Shown here in pieces: positions 50,511-61,654 of a stretch of 64,000 bases of DNA. Position 1 is the first letter of the stretch. The number at the start of each line of letters is the position of its first letter. The stretch comes from Bacteroidota bacterium (GTDB lineage: Bacteria; Bacteroidota; Bacteroidia; 2-12-FULL-35-15), in assembly GCA_017303895.1 (NCBI GenBank), contig JAFLBF010000006.1, forward strand, positions 1 through 64,000, read 5' to 3'. The notes under the pieces are model-generated. The model had not been told where the DNA came from, searched no databases, and worked only from the letters and a program-made list of their open reading frames with translations. The position numbers and the translations under genes were made by a program.

Positions 50511-52781
50511 ATGGCTAAGTTTAGAAAGCAAGATGCGTTAGATTACCATTCTCAAGGAAGACCGGGTAAAATTGAAGTAATACCAACAAAACCACATAGC
50601 TCACAGCGCGATTTGTCATTGGCATACTCACCTGGGGTTGCAGAGCCTTGTTTGGAAATTGAAAAGCATCCGGAAGATGCTTACAGATATACAGCAAAAG
50701 GGAATTTAGTAGCGGTAATATCAAACGGAACCGCTGTATTAGGTTTGGGGAATATTGGTGCTTTGGCATCAAAGCCGGTAATGGAAGGGAAGGGATTGTT
50801 GTTTAAGATCTTTGCCGATATCGATGTGTTCGATATTGAGGTGGATGCAACCGATGTGGATGCCTTTGTAAATACAGTAAAAGCTATATCTCCCACCTTT
50901 GGAGGGATCAATTTAGAGGATATAAAAGCACCGGAGTGTTTTGAGATCGAAAGAAGGCTAAAGGAAGAATTGAAAATTCCATTGATGCATGATGATCAGC
51001 ATGGTACTGCGATCATATCTGCAGCAGCTTTATTAAATGCTTGTGAGATCGCAAAGAAAAAAATTGAAAAGGTAAAGATCGTTGTGAATGGAGCAGGAGC
51101 TTCTGCTATTTCATGTGCAAAGCTATACATTGCTGTTGGAGCAAAGAAGGAAAATATTACGATGTTGGATAGTAAAGGTGTTTTGAGCGTAGATAGAGAT
51201 GATCTGGATGAACAAAAGAAATTTTTTGCTACTACAAATAAAAAGGCAAAAACGCTGGAAGATGCCATAAAAGATGCAGATGTGTTTGTTGGTTTATCGA
51301 AAGGAAATGTGGTAAATCAGAAAATGATCCAGTCGATGGCTAAACGCCCGATCGTTTTCGCTCTTGCTAATCCGGATCCTGAGATCCCATACAAAGATGC
51401 GATAGATGCCCGCCCGGATATCATCATGGCAACAGGTAGAAGTGACCATCCTAATCAAGTGAATAACGTATTAGGATTTCCGTTCATTTTCCGTGGTGCG
51501 CTGGATGTTAGAGCAACACAGATCAATGAAGCAATGAAGTTGGCAGCTGTATATGCGATCGCTAACTTGGCGAAAGAACCAGTTCCTGAAACGGTTAATT
51601 TGGCCTATGATTCAAAGAATATTGTTTTTGGTCCGGAGTACATTATTCCAAAACCGATCGACCCGCGTTTGATCTATACAGTGGCGCCTGCCGTTGCAAA
51701 AGCGGCAATTGAATCGGGTGTTGCTCAATACAAGATCACCAACTGGGAAGCCTACACGCAAGAGTTGATCAATCGTTTAGGGTTAGACAACAAGCTGATT
51801 AGAAATATTACCAACAAAGCAAAACAGAATCCGAAACGTGTTGTGTTTGCTGAGGCGGATCATTATAAAATTTTGAAAGCAGCTCAACAAGTTGCTGATG
51901 AAGGAATCGCGAAACCTATTTTGTTGGGTGATGTGGAGAAGATCAAAAAATTAATTGCCGATAACAATCTTGATCTAGGGGATATTCCTATCATTGATCC
52001 AAGAAGTAAATCGGAAGAGGACAGACGTTATGCTTTTGGTGATCTGTTCTTTAAAAAGCGTCAACGAAGAGGATTTACCCTTTATGAAGCCAGAAAGATC
52101 ATGAAGGAAAGAAATCATTTTGGTGCCATGATGGTTGAAACAGGGGCTGCAGACGCATTGATCTCTGGTTTAACCAGAAAATATTCTGATCCGATTAAAC
52201 CTGCATTGCAGATCATTGGTGTTCAAGAAGGTGTAAGTAGAGTGGCCGGTATGTACATCATGAACACGAAACAAGGACCTTACTTTTTTGCAGATACAAC
52301 TATGAACGTTAACCCAACAGTTCAAGAGTTGGTTGATATTACTGTTTTAACGGCTAACAGTGTTAAGAAACTAAATATTACTCCACGGATCGCATTGCTT
52401 TCTTATTCCAACTTTGGCTCTTCTGAAGGAGAGATCCCGAATAAAGTTCGTGAGGCAGTAGAGATCTTGCACAAGAATTATCCAGGAATGATTGTAGATG
52501 GTGAAATGCAAGCCAATTTTGCTTTGAATAATGAACTGTTGAAGGAGCAGTTTCCTTTCTCTGATCTAGTAGATAAAAAAGTAAATACCCTTATTTTTCC
52601 AAATTTGGCAGCAGGGAACATTGCCTATAAGCTTATTCAGGAGATGGGTGGTGCAGAGGCGATCGGACCGGTATTGATCGGAATGAAAAAGCCGGTCCAT
52701 ATTCTTCAGCTGGGAAGCTCTGTTCGTGAGATCGTGAACATGGTTACTATTGCCGTTGTTGATGCTCAATCCAAAAAGTAA
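50511..52781 (+). CDS. maeB: NADP-dependent malic enzyme with C-terminal phosphotransacetylase-like domain
   Basis: 756 residues. The N-terminal malic enzyme part (about 1-430) oxidatively decarboxylates malate to pyruvate: SPGVAEPCLEI, DIEVDATDVDAF, MHDDQHGTAI, and the NAD(P) loop VVNGAGASAIS. The C-terminal part (about 435-756) is related to phosphotransacetylase (FAEADHYKILKAAQQVADEG, GLTRKYSDPIKPALQIIG, FPNLAAGNIAYKL) and is thought to have a regulatory role in MaeB. The length and two-domain layout are those of E. coli MaeB. ruvA follows 39 bp later. Confidence 0.96.
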   Translation: MAKFRKQDALDYHSQGRPGKIEVIPTKPHSSQRDLSLAYSPGVAEPCLEIEKHPEDAYRYTAKGNLVAVISNGTAVLGLGNIGALASKPVMEGKGLLFKIFADIDVFDIEVDATDVDAFVNTVKAISPTFGGINLEDIKAPECFEIERRLKEELKIPLMHDDQHGTAIISAAALLNACEIAKKKIEKVKIVVNGAGASAISCAKLYIAVGAKKENITMLDSKGVLSVDRDDLDEQKKFFATTNKKAKTLEDAIKDADVFVGLSKGNVVNQKMIQSMAKRPIVFALANPDPEIPYKDAIDARPDIIMATGRSDHPNQVNNVLGFPFIFRGALDVRATQINEAMKLAAVYAIANLAKEPVPETVNLAYDSKNIVFGPEYIIPKPIDPRLIYTVAPAVAKAAIESGVAQYKITNWEAYTQELINRLGLDNKLIRNITNKAKQNPKRVVFAEADHYKILKAAQQVADEGIAKPILLGDVEKIKKLIADNNLDLGDIPIIDPRSKSEEDRRYAFGDLFFKKRQRRGFTLYEARKIMKERNHFGAMMVETGAADALISGLTRKYSDPIKPALQIIGVQEGVSRVAGMYIMNTKQGPYFFADTTMNVNPTVQELVDITVLTANSVKKLNITPRIALLSYSNFGSSEGEIPNKVREAVEILHKNYPGMIVDGEMQANFALNNELLKEQFPFSDLVDKKVNTLIFPNLAAGNIAYKLIQEMGGAEAIGPVLIGMKKPVHILQLGSSVREIVNMVTIAVVDAQSKK

Positions 52782-52820
52782 GCAACCAAATTTGAAAAAC
52801 ACGTCTTTAAATCACAAAAC

Positions 52821-53408
52821 ATGATTCACCACATTGAAGGGAGATTAGTAGAGAAAACACCCACCTATGCTGTTATTGATGCAGGAGGTGTAGGCTATAT
52901 CATGCAAATATCGTTGAATACTTTTTCGAAAATTGGGGAGTCAGAAAAATGTAAATTATACACCGAGCAGTTGTATGTTCGTGATGATATGCCCCGTTTT
53001 TTTGGCTTTGCTGATGTAGCTGAGCGAAACTTGTTTCGTCTTTTGGTATCTGTTTCAGGTGTTGGGGGCACAAGCGCTTTGTTGATGTTATCATCTCTAT
53101 CAGCAGCTGAAATACAAACGGCTATTGCTACAGGGAATGTGGCCCTGATCAAGAGTGTTAAGGGGATTGGCGAAAAAACTGCTCAACGGATCATTGTTGA
53201 CCTGAAAGGGAAAATGGGCAAAGAAGAACTTTCTTCCGATTTTTTTGTGTCCACAAACAATACTTTGAAAGAAGAAGCGTTATCAGCTCTTGTGGCTTTA
53301 GGCTTCAATAAGTCGGCAGCTGATAAGGTGCTGGATAAGATTGTAAGAACAGAAGGAGCAGGGTTAAGTGTAGAACAATTGATCAAGTCGGCTTTAAAAA
53401 ATTTATAG
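52821..53408 (+). CDS. ruvA: Holliday junction DNA helicase subunit RuvA
   Basis: 195 residues. N-terminal OB domain (MIHHIEGRLVEKTPTYAVIDAGGVGY), helix-hairpin-helix domain II (LLVSVSGVGGTSALLML and KSVKGIGEKTAQRIIVDLKGK), and a C-terminal domain III (ALVALGFNKSAADKVLDKI) that contacts RuvB. Tetramers hold the four-way junction while RuvB pumps DNA. Located 15 bp before sprA, an order I know from other Bacteroidota. Confidence 0.96.
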   Translation: MIHHIEGRLVEKTPTYAVIDAGGVGYIMQISLNTFSKIGESEKCKLYTEQLYVRDDMPRFFGFADVAERNLFRLLVSVSGVGGTSALLMLSSLSAAEIQTAIATGNVALIKSVKGIGEKTAQRIIVDLKGKMGKEELSSDFFVSTNNTLKEEALSALVALGFNKSAADKVLDKIVRTEGAGLSVEQLIKSALKNL

Positions 53409-53423
53409 GATCTAATCAAGAGA

Positions 53424-56400
53424 GTGAGTAAGTCAATAATAAAATATACAGCAATTGCGGGTGTTTCCATTTCTTTGCTATCAGTTATTGTTTCAACTGA
53501 TGCAAAATTGAGCACCTACAATCATGCTCAACGTGTTATTGATTTTAACACTTCCATGGCAGTTGACACTCCGGAAACTCCTCCTATTAATCTTCCTTAT
53601 GGTTTTCAGGATCAATCAACCGGTGACCCATTGAACTATCCGAATGGTGGTGGTTTGATGTTAAATAATCCATCGAATATCTCTACCAACGTAGAGTATG
53701 ATCCTACAACCGGAAATTACAATATCAATCAAACGATGGGAGGGATGAATTATCGTCCGCCTACCTATATGGAGAGTGAGGAATATCAGGATTATCAGTT
53801 TAAAAAACAGGTAAAGAAATACTGGAACTCACGTTCTCATGCCGAAACACAAAACAATCAGAGCAGTACGACCATCCCCAAATTAGTTGTTGGTGGTGAG
53901 ATCTTCGACAGGATCTTCGGTGGCAATACCGTTGATATCCGGCCAAACGGTTCTGCGGAATTGATCTTTGCTTACAAGGGAACGAAAACAGATAATCCTG
54001 CTTTGCCTGAACGTCAACGCAAGATCAATACATTCGATTTCGATATGAAGATCCAGTTGAATGTGATCGGGAAGATCGGAGATAAATTAAAATTAACTAC
54101 CAGTTACAATACCGAAGCGACATTCGATTTTGAAAATCAAATGAAGTTGGAATACACGGGTTATGAAGATGAGATCATTAAAAAGATCGAAGCGGGTAAC
54201 GTGAGTATGCCTTTAACAGGATCTTTGATCACGGGTAGTCAAACATTATTCGGGGTGAAGACTCAATTGCAATTCGGCCGTTTAACAGTAACCGGAATTG
54301 TTTCTCAACAAAAGGGTAAAAAATCGGAGGTGGAAGTAACGGGTGGTGCACAGGTGAGTCGCTATGAAGTAAATGGCGATGCCTATGAAGCCAATAAACA
54401 CTATTTTCTTGCTCAATATTTTCGCGATCAATACAACACTGCGTTGGCTGGTTTGCCTTTTATTAATTCCGGGATCAGCATTACTCGTTTGGAGGTATGG
54501 GTTTCTAATACGAACAATTCCACAACTGATGTGAGGGATGTAGTAGCTTTTTCTGAATTAGCGGAAGATGTAGGCGCTGCTCCGAATTATCATATTCCTC
54601 CAAATCAGCAATCCTTTGTATTGGATCAACAGCCGGATGTTTACCCTTACAATGCTCAGAATAATCTTTATGGGAACATGGTGGCGCTTTCAGGTGTACG
54701 TGATATTACCACTTCTGTTCCAACTATTTTAGGTAATCCTGGAAACACGTTGCAGCAAACGGTAAACTTTGAAAAGTATAATGCACGTAAATTACAACCT
54801 TCAGAATATACATTTAATAGTCGCTTAGGCTTTATCTCTTTGAACCAACAATTGAATCCGGATCAGATACTTTCTGTTGCTTATGAATATACATTAAACG
54901 GACAGCTATATAAAGTTGGTGAGTTGTCAACCGATGGTATCAATGCTCCGCAAGCATTGTATTTGAAGTTATTGAAAACCTCGGTTCCTGTACCTGCTTA
55001 TTATGATGCGGTAGCTGGACAACGTTTGCAATCTCCATTGTGGGATTTGATGATGAAAAACGTTTACTCTATCGGATCGTATCAGATCAATCCTAAAGAC
55101 TTTAAGTTTGATGTGTTTTATACCAATGCTCAAACAGGAACGGATATTAATTATTTACCGGTTACTGATTGTCAAACGGGAATCAAAGGAAAAACCTTGA
55201 TTCAAGTGTTATCATTGGATCGGTTGAATCAGCAAAATGACCAATCTCCCGATGGAGTATTCGATTTTATTGATGGTGTTACGATCAATGCGAATAACGG
55301 ACGTGTGATCTTTCCCGTTGTAGAACCTTTTGGTAGTTATTTGGAATCGAAATTTTCTTCATGTAATCCAACAGAGTACAACACATATGTGTTCTCTCAA
55401 TTGTACGACTCTACTAAAACGAATGCACAGCAGTTTCCGAATCTAAATCGTTTTAAGATCAAAGGACAGTATCAATCTTCTTCCAGTTCTGAGATATCTT
55501 TAGGAGCACCGAATGTTCCTCAGGGATCGGTAACGGTTACAGCAGGAGGACAACCTTTGATAGAGAATCAGGATTATACGGTTGATTATACCTTAGGTCG
55601 TGTGCGTATCATTAACGAAGGGATCTTGAATTCAGGAACTCCGATCAAGATCTCATTAGAGAGTAATGCATTGTTTGCTATTCAGGCAAAAACATTGATG
55701 GGAGCACATTTGGATTATCGCATCAATAAAGATTTCAATATCGGTGGAACAGTGATCAATTTAACGGAACGTCCGGTCACTAAAAAAGTAAATCAGGGAG
55801 ATGAACCTGTATCGAATACGATTTGGGGATTGGATGGAAATTATAAAACAGAGGCTCCATTCTTAACACGTTTGATCGATAAATTGCCATTGCTCGAAAC
55901 AAAGGAAATGAGTTCTATTACTGCTGCCGGTGAGTTTGCCTATTTAGTTCCCGGTCACAGTAAGGCCGTAGGTAAAAACGGAAATTCGTATGTGGATGAT
56001 TTTGAGGGAAGTCAATCGGCCATCGATATCCGTTCGCCATTTGCATGGACAATCGCAAGTACACCTCAAGGACAAGCTATTTTCCCTGAAGCGAGTTTAG
56101 ATAGTTTGCAACCCGGATTTAATCGCGCGAAATTAGCGTGGTACAATATCGATCCGTTGTTCTTACGTCAAACAAACGGATTAACTCCCGGTGGTATTAC
56201 GAATGCTGATATGTCCAATCACTTTACCCGTGAGGTATTGGAGACAGAGGTATTTCCAAATAAGCAACCACCAACCGGACAAGCTACCAATATTGCTACA
56301 TTCGATCTGGCTTATTATCCTTCAGAACGTGGTCAATATAACTATGATGCGCAAGGTGTTCCGGGAGTATCTGCCGGTTTAGCGTCAGATGGAAGTTTGA

Positions 56401-59400
56401 ACAACCCTGCAAGTCGCTGGGGTGGTATCATGCGTTCTATTTCTACAAACGACTTTGAAGCAGCAAACATTGAGTATATCCAATTTTGGATGATGGATCC
56501 GTTCAACTCTGATAATCCTAGTTCTAGTTGGAATTCAAGTGGTGATCTTTATTTTAATATTGGAAATATTTCCGAAGATATTTTAACGGATGGATATAAG
56601 AGTGCAGAAAATGGTTTGTCCACTCCTCAACATCCATCCACGACAGTAGATACAGAGTGGGGAACTGTGCCGGTTTACCAACCATTAGTCAATGCTTTCA
56701 ATAATGAGAATTCAGAACGCCCTTTACAAGATATTGGTTTAGATGGAAAAAATAGTTCAAGTGAAGCCACCTTTTTCAGTCAGTACTTAACTAATGTTCA
56801 AGCCATACCGGGGATCACAGCTGCAGCTATTTCTGCTATCGGATCGGATCCATCAGCAGATGATTTTCATTATTTCAGAGGTTCTGATTATGATAATCTA
56901 GGTTTAAAAACATTAGAGCGCTACAAAAAATACAATGGCATGGAGAATAACTCCAGAACAACGGAGCAGTCGCCCGAAAGTTATCCTACTTCAGCCACTA
57001 CACTGCCGAATGTTGAGGATATCAATCGCGATAATAACTTGAGTACTGTTGAAAGTTATTATCAATATCACATCAGTTTAAAGCCAAGTGATTTTGCTGC
57101 CGGTGTTGGGAATAATTATATCACGGATATTTATGCAACCAATGCTCAGAATGTAAAAGATGGAACAACAAAACCCATTAAATGGTATCAGTTTAAAATT
57201 CCAATTCGTTCCAATCAAGTTGAACGCATTGGAGGGATTGAAAACTTCCAGTCGATCCGATTTATCCGTATGTTCTTCAAGAATGTTGACAAACCAATTG
57301 TTTTACGCTTTGCCAGATTAGAGTTAATACGTGGTGAGTGGAGAAAATATGGTTTTGATCTATTGCAGCCAGGATTATATGTGCCAAATGATGATGCCAA
57401 TACTCAATTTGATATTGCTGCTGTAAATATTGAAGAGAATGGAAGTCGACAGCCGATCAATTATGTATTACCTCCGGGGATCGATCGTGAGATCAATGCA
57501 GGAACAGCGAATTTGGTTCAATTGAATGAGCAAGCATTATCACTTACTGTTTGTAATTTGGAAGATGGGAAATCACGCGCGGCATTTAAAAATACCAACT
57601 TAGATGTTCGTTCCTACAAGAAATTGAAAATGTATATTCATGCTGAATCATCTCCTACCGGAAATGATCCACTAAGTAATGGCGATCTGCATGCATTCAT
57701 TCGTTTAGGAACTGATTATACTGATAATTATTATGAGTATGAGATCCCATTGAATATTACACCACCGGGTTTTTATAATGGAACAAGTACGGATGATCAA
57801 TACATTGTTTGGCCGGAAGCGAATGAAATGGTATTAGAGTTTGAAAAACTTCAGGCTGCTAAACAAAAGAGAAATAACGCCATTTTTGCCGGACAAACAA
57901 CACTCACAACAGAGTATAATGTTCCGGATGGAACAAGGATTATCACTATTAAAGGAAATCCAAATTTAAGTGCAGTGAAGACCTTGATGATCGGTATTCG
58001 GAATCCGAAGAAAACAGGTCCGACAGCTGAGGATGATGGATTGCCTAAATGTGGTATTGTGTGGGTGAATGAATTGCGTTTGACTGATTTTGATGAAAAA
58101 GGAGGTTGGGCCGCAACAGCTCGTGTTACAGCTAAATTGGCCGACCTAGGAACTTTATCATTATCAGGGAATATGTACACTCCCGGATTTGGTACAATTG
58201 AGAATAAAGTAAGTGAACGTAAACGTGAAACACTAAAACAATATGATATTGCGTCCAGTTTAGAATTAGGAAAGTTCATTCCTGAAGAAGCGAATATTCA
58301 TATTCCTACTTATATTGGTTATTCAGAAACATTCATTACACCACAATACAATCCGCTTGATCCGGACATTTTGTTGGCTCCAGCATTAAAGGATCAGTCG
58401 GTTTCTAAATCTGTTCGCGATTCATTGAAATATGTTACGCAAGATTATACGAAGCGTCAGAGTATCAATTTTACGAATGTGAAAAAGGATAAAGGGAAAA
58501 ACTCTAAGAAGAATCATATCTATGATATTGAGAACTGGTCAGCTTCATACTCATTTAATGAGATCTACAGAAGGAATGTGAATATTGAATACAATTCTCA
58601 GATCAATCATCGTGGAGGTTTGATGTATAATTATGCTCCGCAGCCTAAGAATATTAAACCTTTTGCTAAGATGAAAATATTCCAGTCAAAGTATTTAGGT
58701 TTGATTAAGGACTTTAACTTTTATCCATATCCTAATAAATTAGGCTTTAATACGGACGTTCAACGCGAATACAGTGCTGCCAAATCGAGAAACACGACAG
58801 GTGGAGATATCATCATATTGCCAACCTTCAACAAGCGCTTCAATATGACCCGTAATTACGATCTAAAGTTCGACCTTTCTAAGAATTTGAAATTAGATTT
58901 TACGGCAAGTAATTTAGAACGGATCCTTGAGCCTGATGGCGCTGTTACAGATGAAACACGTGATACATTAAAAAGAGAATTCTTCGATCGTGTGAAGACG
59001 ACTCAGTACAATCAGCAAGTAAACATCAATTACAATGTTCCTATCAATAAAATTCCATTGTTGGATTTTACAACGGCTTCTGTTCGATATGCAGGAACGT
59101 ATTCATGGATGCGTTCTCCAATTTTGAACACGCTTACACGCGATGCGGAAGGGAATTTAATTTCTGCTCCGGATACACTTGGAAATACCATTCAGAACTC
59201 TAGAAATTTACAGTTTACCGGACAAGCGAATATGGTTACTTTGTATAATAAGATACCCTATTTCAAGAAGATCAATAATAAGAACAATAAAAACAGTTCT
59301 AATAAAGGGAAAGCTGCTTCAGCCATTAAGAATGCGAATAATGGGAAAACTACTCCTGCAGATAGTACAAAGAAAAAAAATGGACAATATGATATTTTGG

Positions 59401-60788
59401 AATATGTTGCCCGCTTGATCATGTCATTGAAAACGGTGAATGTTACTTATTCGCAAACAGAAGGGACTCTTCTTCCCGGATATGCCCGCAATACGCAAAT
59501 GTTGGGGATGGATGAACATTTTTCCGGTCCAACACCAGGATTCGTATTTGGTAGTCAGGCCGATATTCGCCAACAAGCCATTGCTTCTACATTGGATAAT
59601 GATCCGAATAATGATTGGCTCGTTAGAACCGCTTCTTTGAATAATCAGTACACGAAAAATTACAGTACGAATTTGAATATTAAAGCAAATCTGGAGCCGT
59701 TCCCTGATGTAAAAATTGAGTTGTCGGCTCTAAGAACAAAATCAAGGAACAATACAGAGTTCTTTAGATGGAATAATGTTACCAATAAATTTGAGACACA
59801 ATCTCCTATGGAGACAGGGAATTTTAGTATGTCATTCTTGAGTTATAAGACATCTTTTTATAAAGATGATAAAGCATTCATTGCCTTCTTAAATGCACGT
59901 TCAACCATTTCTACGAGAACCGCAGTCGAAAATCCAAATTGGAATCAATCTGTGATCAATGGTTATGCTCAAGGTTATAATGAAACATCACAAGAAGTGT
60001 TGATTCCGGCCTTTATTGCTGCTTATTCAGGTAAGAATCCAAGTAATGTCAGTTTAGATCCATTCCCTAAGATGCCTAAACCAAACTGGCGTTTAACCTA
60101 TGATGGTTTGTCTAAGATCGAGAAGCTGAAGAAGCTGTTCAAATCGGTTACATTGAGTCATGCTTACCGTTCTTCTTACAATGTTGGTGGCTACACTTCC
60201 AATATGTTATTTGTTGATCCTGATGCAGATGGATATACTGCTGTTACGGAAGCGGTATCGAGTATTGCTAATAATCCCAACTTTATATCTAAGTATCAGA
60301 TCAATACGGTTACTATTTCAGAGCAATGGAGTCCGTTCATCAAATTAGATTTTGTATTGAATAATAGCTTGTTGTTGAATTTTGAATATAAAAAGGATCG
60401 TAATATTTCCTTAGGATTAACGAGCAAAACCTTGACTGAAATCATAGGGAATGAGTTAATCGGTGGAGTAGGCTACCGCATCAGAGAGGTGCCAATGGGT
60501 AAATTAAAGATCAAAGGAAAGCCTGTGAAGAGTGATGTGAATTTGAAAGCCGATATTTCTTTCCGTAAGAACGAAACGGTGATCAGACGTATTGTGGAGG
60601 AAACCAGCCAGTCAACGGGTGGTACAAACATTATATCATTAAAGGTTTCAGCCGATTACGTGATCAATGAGCGTATCAATATCCGCTTTTTCTACGACAG
60701 AATCATGAACAGACCGGTTATCTCTACTTCATTCCCTACAACCAATACAAATGCAGGTTTGAGCTTGCGTTTGATGTTATCTAATTAA
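53424..60788 (+). CDS. sprA: Type IX secretion translocon outer-membrane protein SprA
   Basis: 2454 residues from a GTG start (MSKSIIKYTAIAGVS, signal-like N-terminus). SprA forms the 36-strand outer-membrane barrel through which T9SS cargos cross. Family landmarks: an early FDFDMKIQLNVIGKIGDKL / NTEATFDFENQMKLEY block near residues 205-250, repeated PSEYTFNSRLGFISLN and ENQDYTVDYTLGRVRI segments, RFIRMFFKNVDKPIVLRFA in the middle, and many amphipathic strands to a C-terminal LRLMLSN. The length is close to that of Flavobacterium SprA (about 2400). It is likely co-transcribed with ruvA. It serves the several T9SS cargos elsewhere in this window. Confidence 0.97.
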   Translation: MSKSIIKYTAIAGVSISLLSVIVSTDAKLSTYNHAQRVIDFNTSMAVDTPETPPINLPYGFQDQSTGDPLNYPNGGGLMLNNPSNISTNVEYDPTTGNYNINQTMGGMNYRPPTYMESEEYQDYQFKKQVKKYWNSRSHAETQNNQSSTTIPKLVVGGEIFDRIFGGNTVDIRPNGSAELIFAYKGTKTDNPALPERQRKINTFDFDMKIQLNVIGKIGDKLKLTTSYNTEATFDFENQMKLEYTGYEDEIIKKIEAGNVSMPLTGSLITGSQTLFGVKTQLQFGRLTVTGIVSQQKGKKSEVEVTGGAQVSRYEVNGDAYEANKHYFLAQYFRDQYNTALAGLPFINSGISITRLEVWVSNTNNSTTDVRDVVAFSELAEDVGAAPNYHIPPNQQSFVLDQQPDVYPYNAQNNLYGNMVALSGVRDITTSVPTILGNPGNTLQQTVNFEKYNARKLQPSEYTFNSRLGFISLNQQLNPDQILSVAYEYTLNGQLYKVGELSTDGINAPQALYLKLLKTSVPVPAYYDAVAGQRLQSPLWDLMMKNVYSIGSYQINPKDFKFDVFYTNAQTGTDINYLPVTDCQTGIKGKTLIQVLSLDRLNQQNDQSPDGVFDFIDGVTINANNGRVIFPVVEPFGSYLESKFSSCNPTEYNTYVFSQLYDSTKTNAQQFPNLNRFKIKGQYQSSSSSEISLGAPNVPQGSVTVTAGGQPLIENQDYTVDYTLGRVRIINEGILNSGTPIKISLESNALFAIQAKTLMGAHLDYRINKDFNIGGTVINLTERPVTKKVNQGDEPVSNTIWGLDGNYKTEAPFLTRLIDKLPLLETKEMSSITAAGEFAYLVPGHSKAVGKNGNSYVDDFEGSQSAIDIRSPFAWTIASTPQGQAIFPEASLDSLQPGFNRAKLAWYNIDPLFLRQTNGLTPGGITNADMSNHFTREVLETEVFPNKQPPTGQATNIATFDLAYYPSERGQYNYDAQGVPGVSAGLASDGSLNNPASRWGGIMRSISTNDFEAANIEYIQFWMMDPFNSDNPSSSWNSSGDLYFNIGNISEDILTDGYKSAENGLSTPQHPSTTVDTEWGTVPVYQPLVNAFNNENSERPLQDIGLDGKNSSSEATFFSQYLTNVQAIPGITAAAISAIGSDPSADDFHYFRGSDYDNLGLKTLERYKKYNGMENNSRTTEQSPESYPTSATTLPNVEDINRDNNLSTVESYYQYHISLKPSDFAAGVGNNYITDIYATNAQNVKDGTTKPIKWYQFKIPIRSNQVERIGGIENFQSIRFIRMFFKNVDKPIVLRFARLELIRGEWRKYGFDLLQPGLYVPNDDANTQFDIAAVNIEENGSRQPINYVLPPGIDREINAGTANLVQLNEQALSLTVCNLEDGKSRAAFKNTNLDVRSYKKLKMYIHAESSPTGNDPLSNGDLHAFIRLGTDYTDNYYEYEIPLNITPPGFYNGTSTDDQYIVWPEANEMVLEFEKLQAAKQKRNNAIFAGQTTLTTEYNVPDGTRIITIKGNPNLSAVKTLMIGIRNPKKTGPTAEDDGLPKCGIVWVNELRLTDFDEKGGWAATARVTAKLADLGTLSLSGNMYTPGFGTIENKVSERKRETLKQYDIASSLELGKFIPEEANIHIPTYIGYSETFITPQYNPLDPDILLAPALKDQSVSKSVRDSLKYVTQDYTKRQSINFTNVKKDKGKNSKKNHIYDIENWSASYSFNEIYRRNVNIEYNSQINHRGGLMYNYAPQPKNIKPFAKMKIFQSKYLGLIKDFNFYPYPNKLGFNTDVQREYSAAKSRNTTGGDIIILPTFNKRFNMTRNYDLKFDLSKNLKLDFTASNLERILEPDGAVTDETRDTLKREFFDRVKTTQYNQQVNINYNVPINKIPLLDFTTASVRYAGTYSWMRSPILNTLTRDAEGNLISAPDTLGNTIQNSRNLQFTGQANMVTLYNKIPYFKKINNKNNKNSSNKGKAASAIKNANNGKTTPADSTKKKNGQYDILEYVARLIMSLKTVNVTYSQTEGTLLPGYARNTQMLGMDEHFSGPTPGFVFGSQADIRQQAIASTLDNDPNNDWLVRTASLNNQYTKNYSTNLNIKANLEPFPDVKIELSALRTKSRNNTEFFRWNNVTNKFETQSPMETGNFSMSFLSYKTSFYKDDKAFIAFLNARSTISTRTAVENPNWNQSVINGYAQGYNETSQEVLIPAFIAAYSGKNPSNVSLDPFPKMPKPNWRLTYDGLSKIEKLKKLFKSVTLSHAYRSSYNVGGYTSNMLFVDPDADGYTAVTEAVSSIANNPNFISKYQINTVTISEQWSPFIKLDFVLNNSLLLNFEYKKDRNISLGLTSKTLTEIIGNELIGGVGYRIREVPMGKLKIKGKPVKSDVNLKADISFRKNETVIRRIVEETSQSTGGTNIISLKVSADYVINERINIRFFYDRIMNRPVISTSFPTTNTNAGLSLRLMLSN

Positions 60789-60827
60789 AAAAAAAGGACC
60801 AAGGCTTTTTTATAAGCTAATAAACTA

Positions 60828-60835
60828 TAAATTTG
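60828..60835 (+). promoter_or_regulatory. -7 promoter element (TAAATTTG) of gcvH
   Basis: A full TAnnTTTG match, 26 bp before the gcvH ATG; -33 box not clear. Confidence 0.5.
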
Positions 60836-60861
60836 TGTTGCAAAATTAAAAATCAATAAAA

Positions 60862-61242
60862 ATGAATTTCCCTGACAATTTAAAGTACACAAAAGATCAC
60901 GAATGGGTTCGTGTAGAAGGTAATGAAGCTTATATCGGTATTACCGACTTCGCTCAAGGCGAATTAGGAGATATTGTTTATGTAGATATTAATACAGTGG
61001 GTGAAGAATTAGCTCACGAAGAAATATTTGGAACAGTAGAAGCTGTAAAGACAGTATCAGACTTATTTATGCCTGTTTCAGGAAAAGTATTAGAAGTAAA
61101 TCCAGGATTAGATGCTGCTCCAGATGCTGTTAATAAAGATCCTTATGGAAACGGTTGGATGATCAAAGTATCTATTAAAGATGCTGCTGAGCTTAGCAAT
61201 TTATTAAGTGCTGCTGATTACAAAGCATTGATCGGTCACTAA
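60862..61242 (+). CDS. gcvH: Glycine cleavage system H protein
   Basis: 126 residues, the usual length. It carries the lipoyl arm that shuttles the aminomethyl group between the P, T and L proteins. Lipoylation site Lys63 in [12 protein letters not shown]; the N-terminal [13 protein letters not shown] and C-terminal [11 protein letters not shown] are standard. Other gcv genes are not in the window. It is followed 16 bp later by a VanZ-like gene. Confidence 0.97.
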   Translation: MNFPDNLKYTKDHEWVRVEGNEAYIGITDFAQGELGDIVYVDINTVGEELAHEEIFGTVEAVKTVSDLFMPVSGKVLEVNPGLDAAPDAVNKDPYGNGWMIKVSIKDAAELSNLLSAADYKALIGH

Positions 61243-61258
61243 GTATCTCACTTAGGAC

Positions 61259-61654
61259 ATGTTTTTCAAACACATAAAATGGGCAATGCTTTGGGCATTG
61301 TTTATATTGGTTCTGTGCGGAATTCCCGGAAGGGATATTCCGCACATTTCATTTTTAGAGCTGCTCAGTTTTGATAAATTTGTTCATGCAGGTGTCTTTT
61401 TTGTGTTGATTTTGCTGCTGATCCGTGGAGCAGTTTTACAAACGCAATTCACCTTTCTTTCTCAATATTCTTTTTTACTTTCCGGATCATTGTGTGTTTT
61501 ATATGGTGGAGTATTGGAGTTAATGCAGGAAGCTGTATTTGAAGAACGAAGTGCAGATCTGTATGATTTTATTGCAAACTCGTTTGGTGTATTGGTGGGC
61601 ATGGTCTGCTATAAAAAGATTGAACAAAAAATATTGATCAAATTTATAAAATGA
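61259..61654 (+). CDS. VanZ-like family membrane protein
   Basis: 131 residues with about four membrane segments. VanZ-family signatures are DKFVHAGVFFVLILLL near residues 40-55 and the late segment LQEAVFEERSADLYDFIANSFGVLVG. Inner membrane; function unclear. Its stop overlaps the ElaA start by 4 bp (ATGA), so they are co-translated. Confidence 0.88.
   Translation: MFFKHIKWAMLWALFILVLCGIPGRDIPHISFLELLSFDKFVHAGVFFVLILLLIRGAVLQTQFTFLSQYSFLLSGSLCVLYGGVLELMQEAVFEERSADLYDFIANSFGVLVGMVCYKKIEQKILIKFIK

Noticed and set aside
57851-58279. A 142-codon minus-strand frame
   Set aside because: It lies wholly inside sprA, has no recognisable domain or promoter, and is explained as an antisense shadow.
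60789-60815. Hairpin after sprA (AAAAGGACCAAGGCTTTTTT)
   Set aside because: Only 3-4 bp can pair convincingly; too weak to call a terminator.
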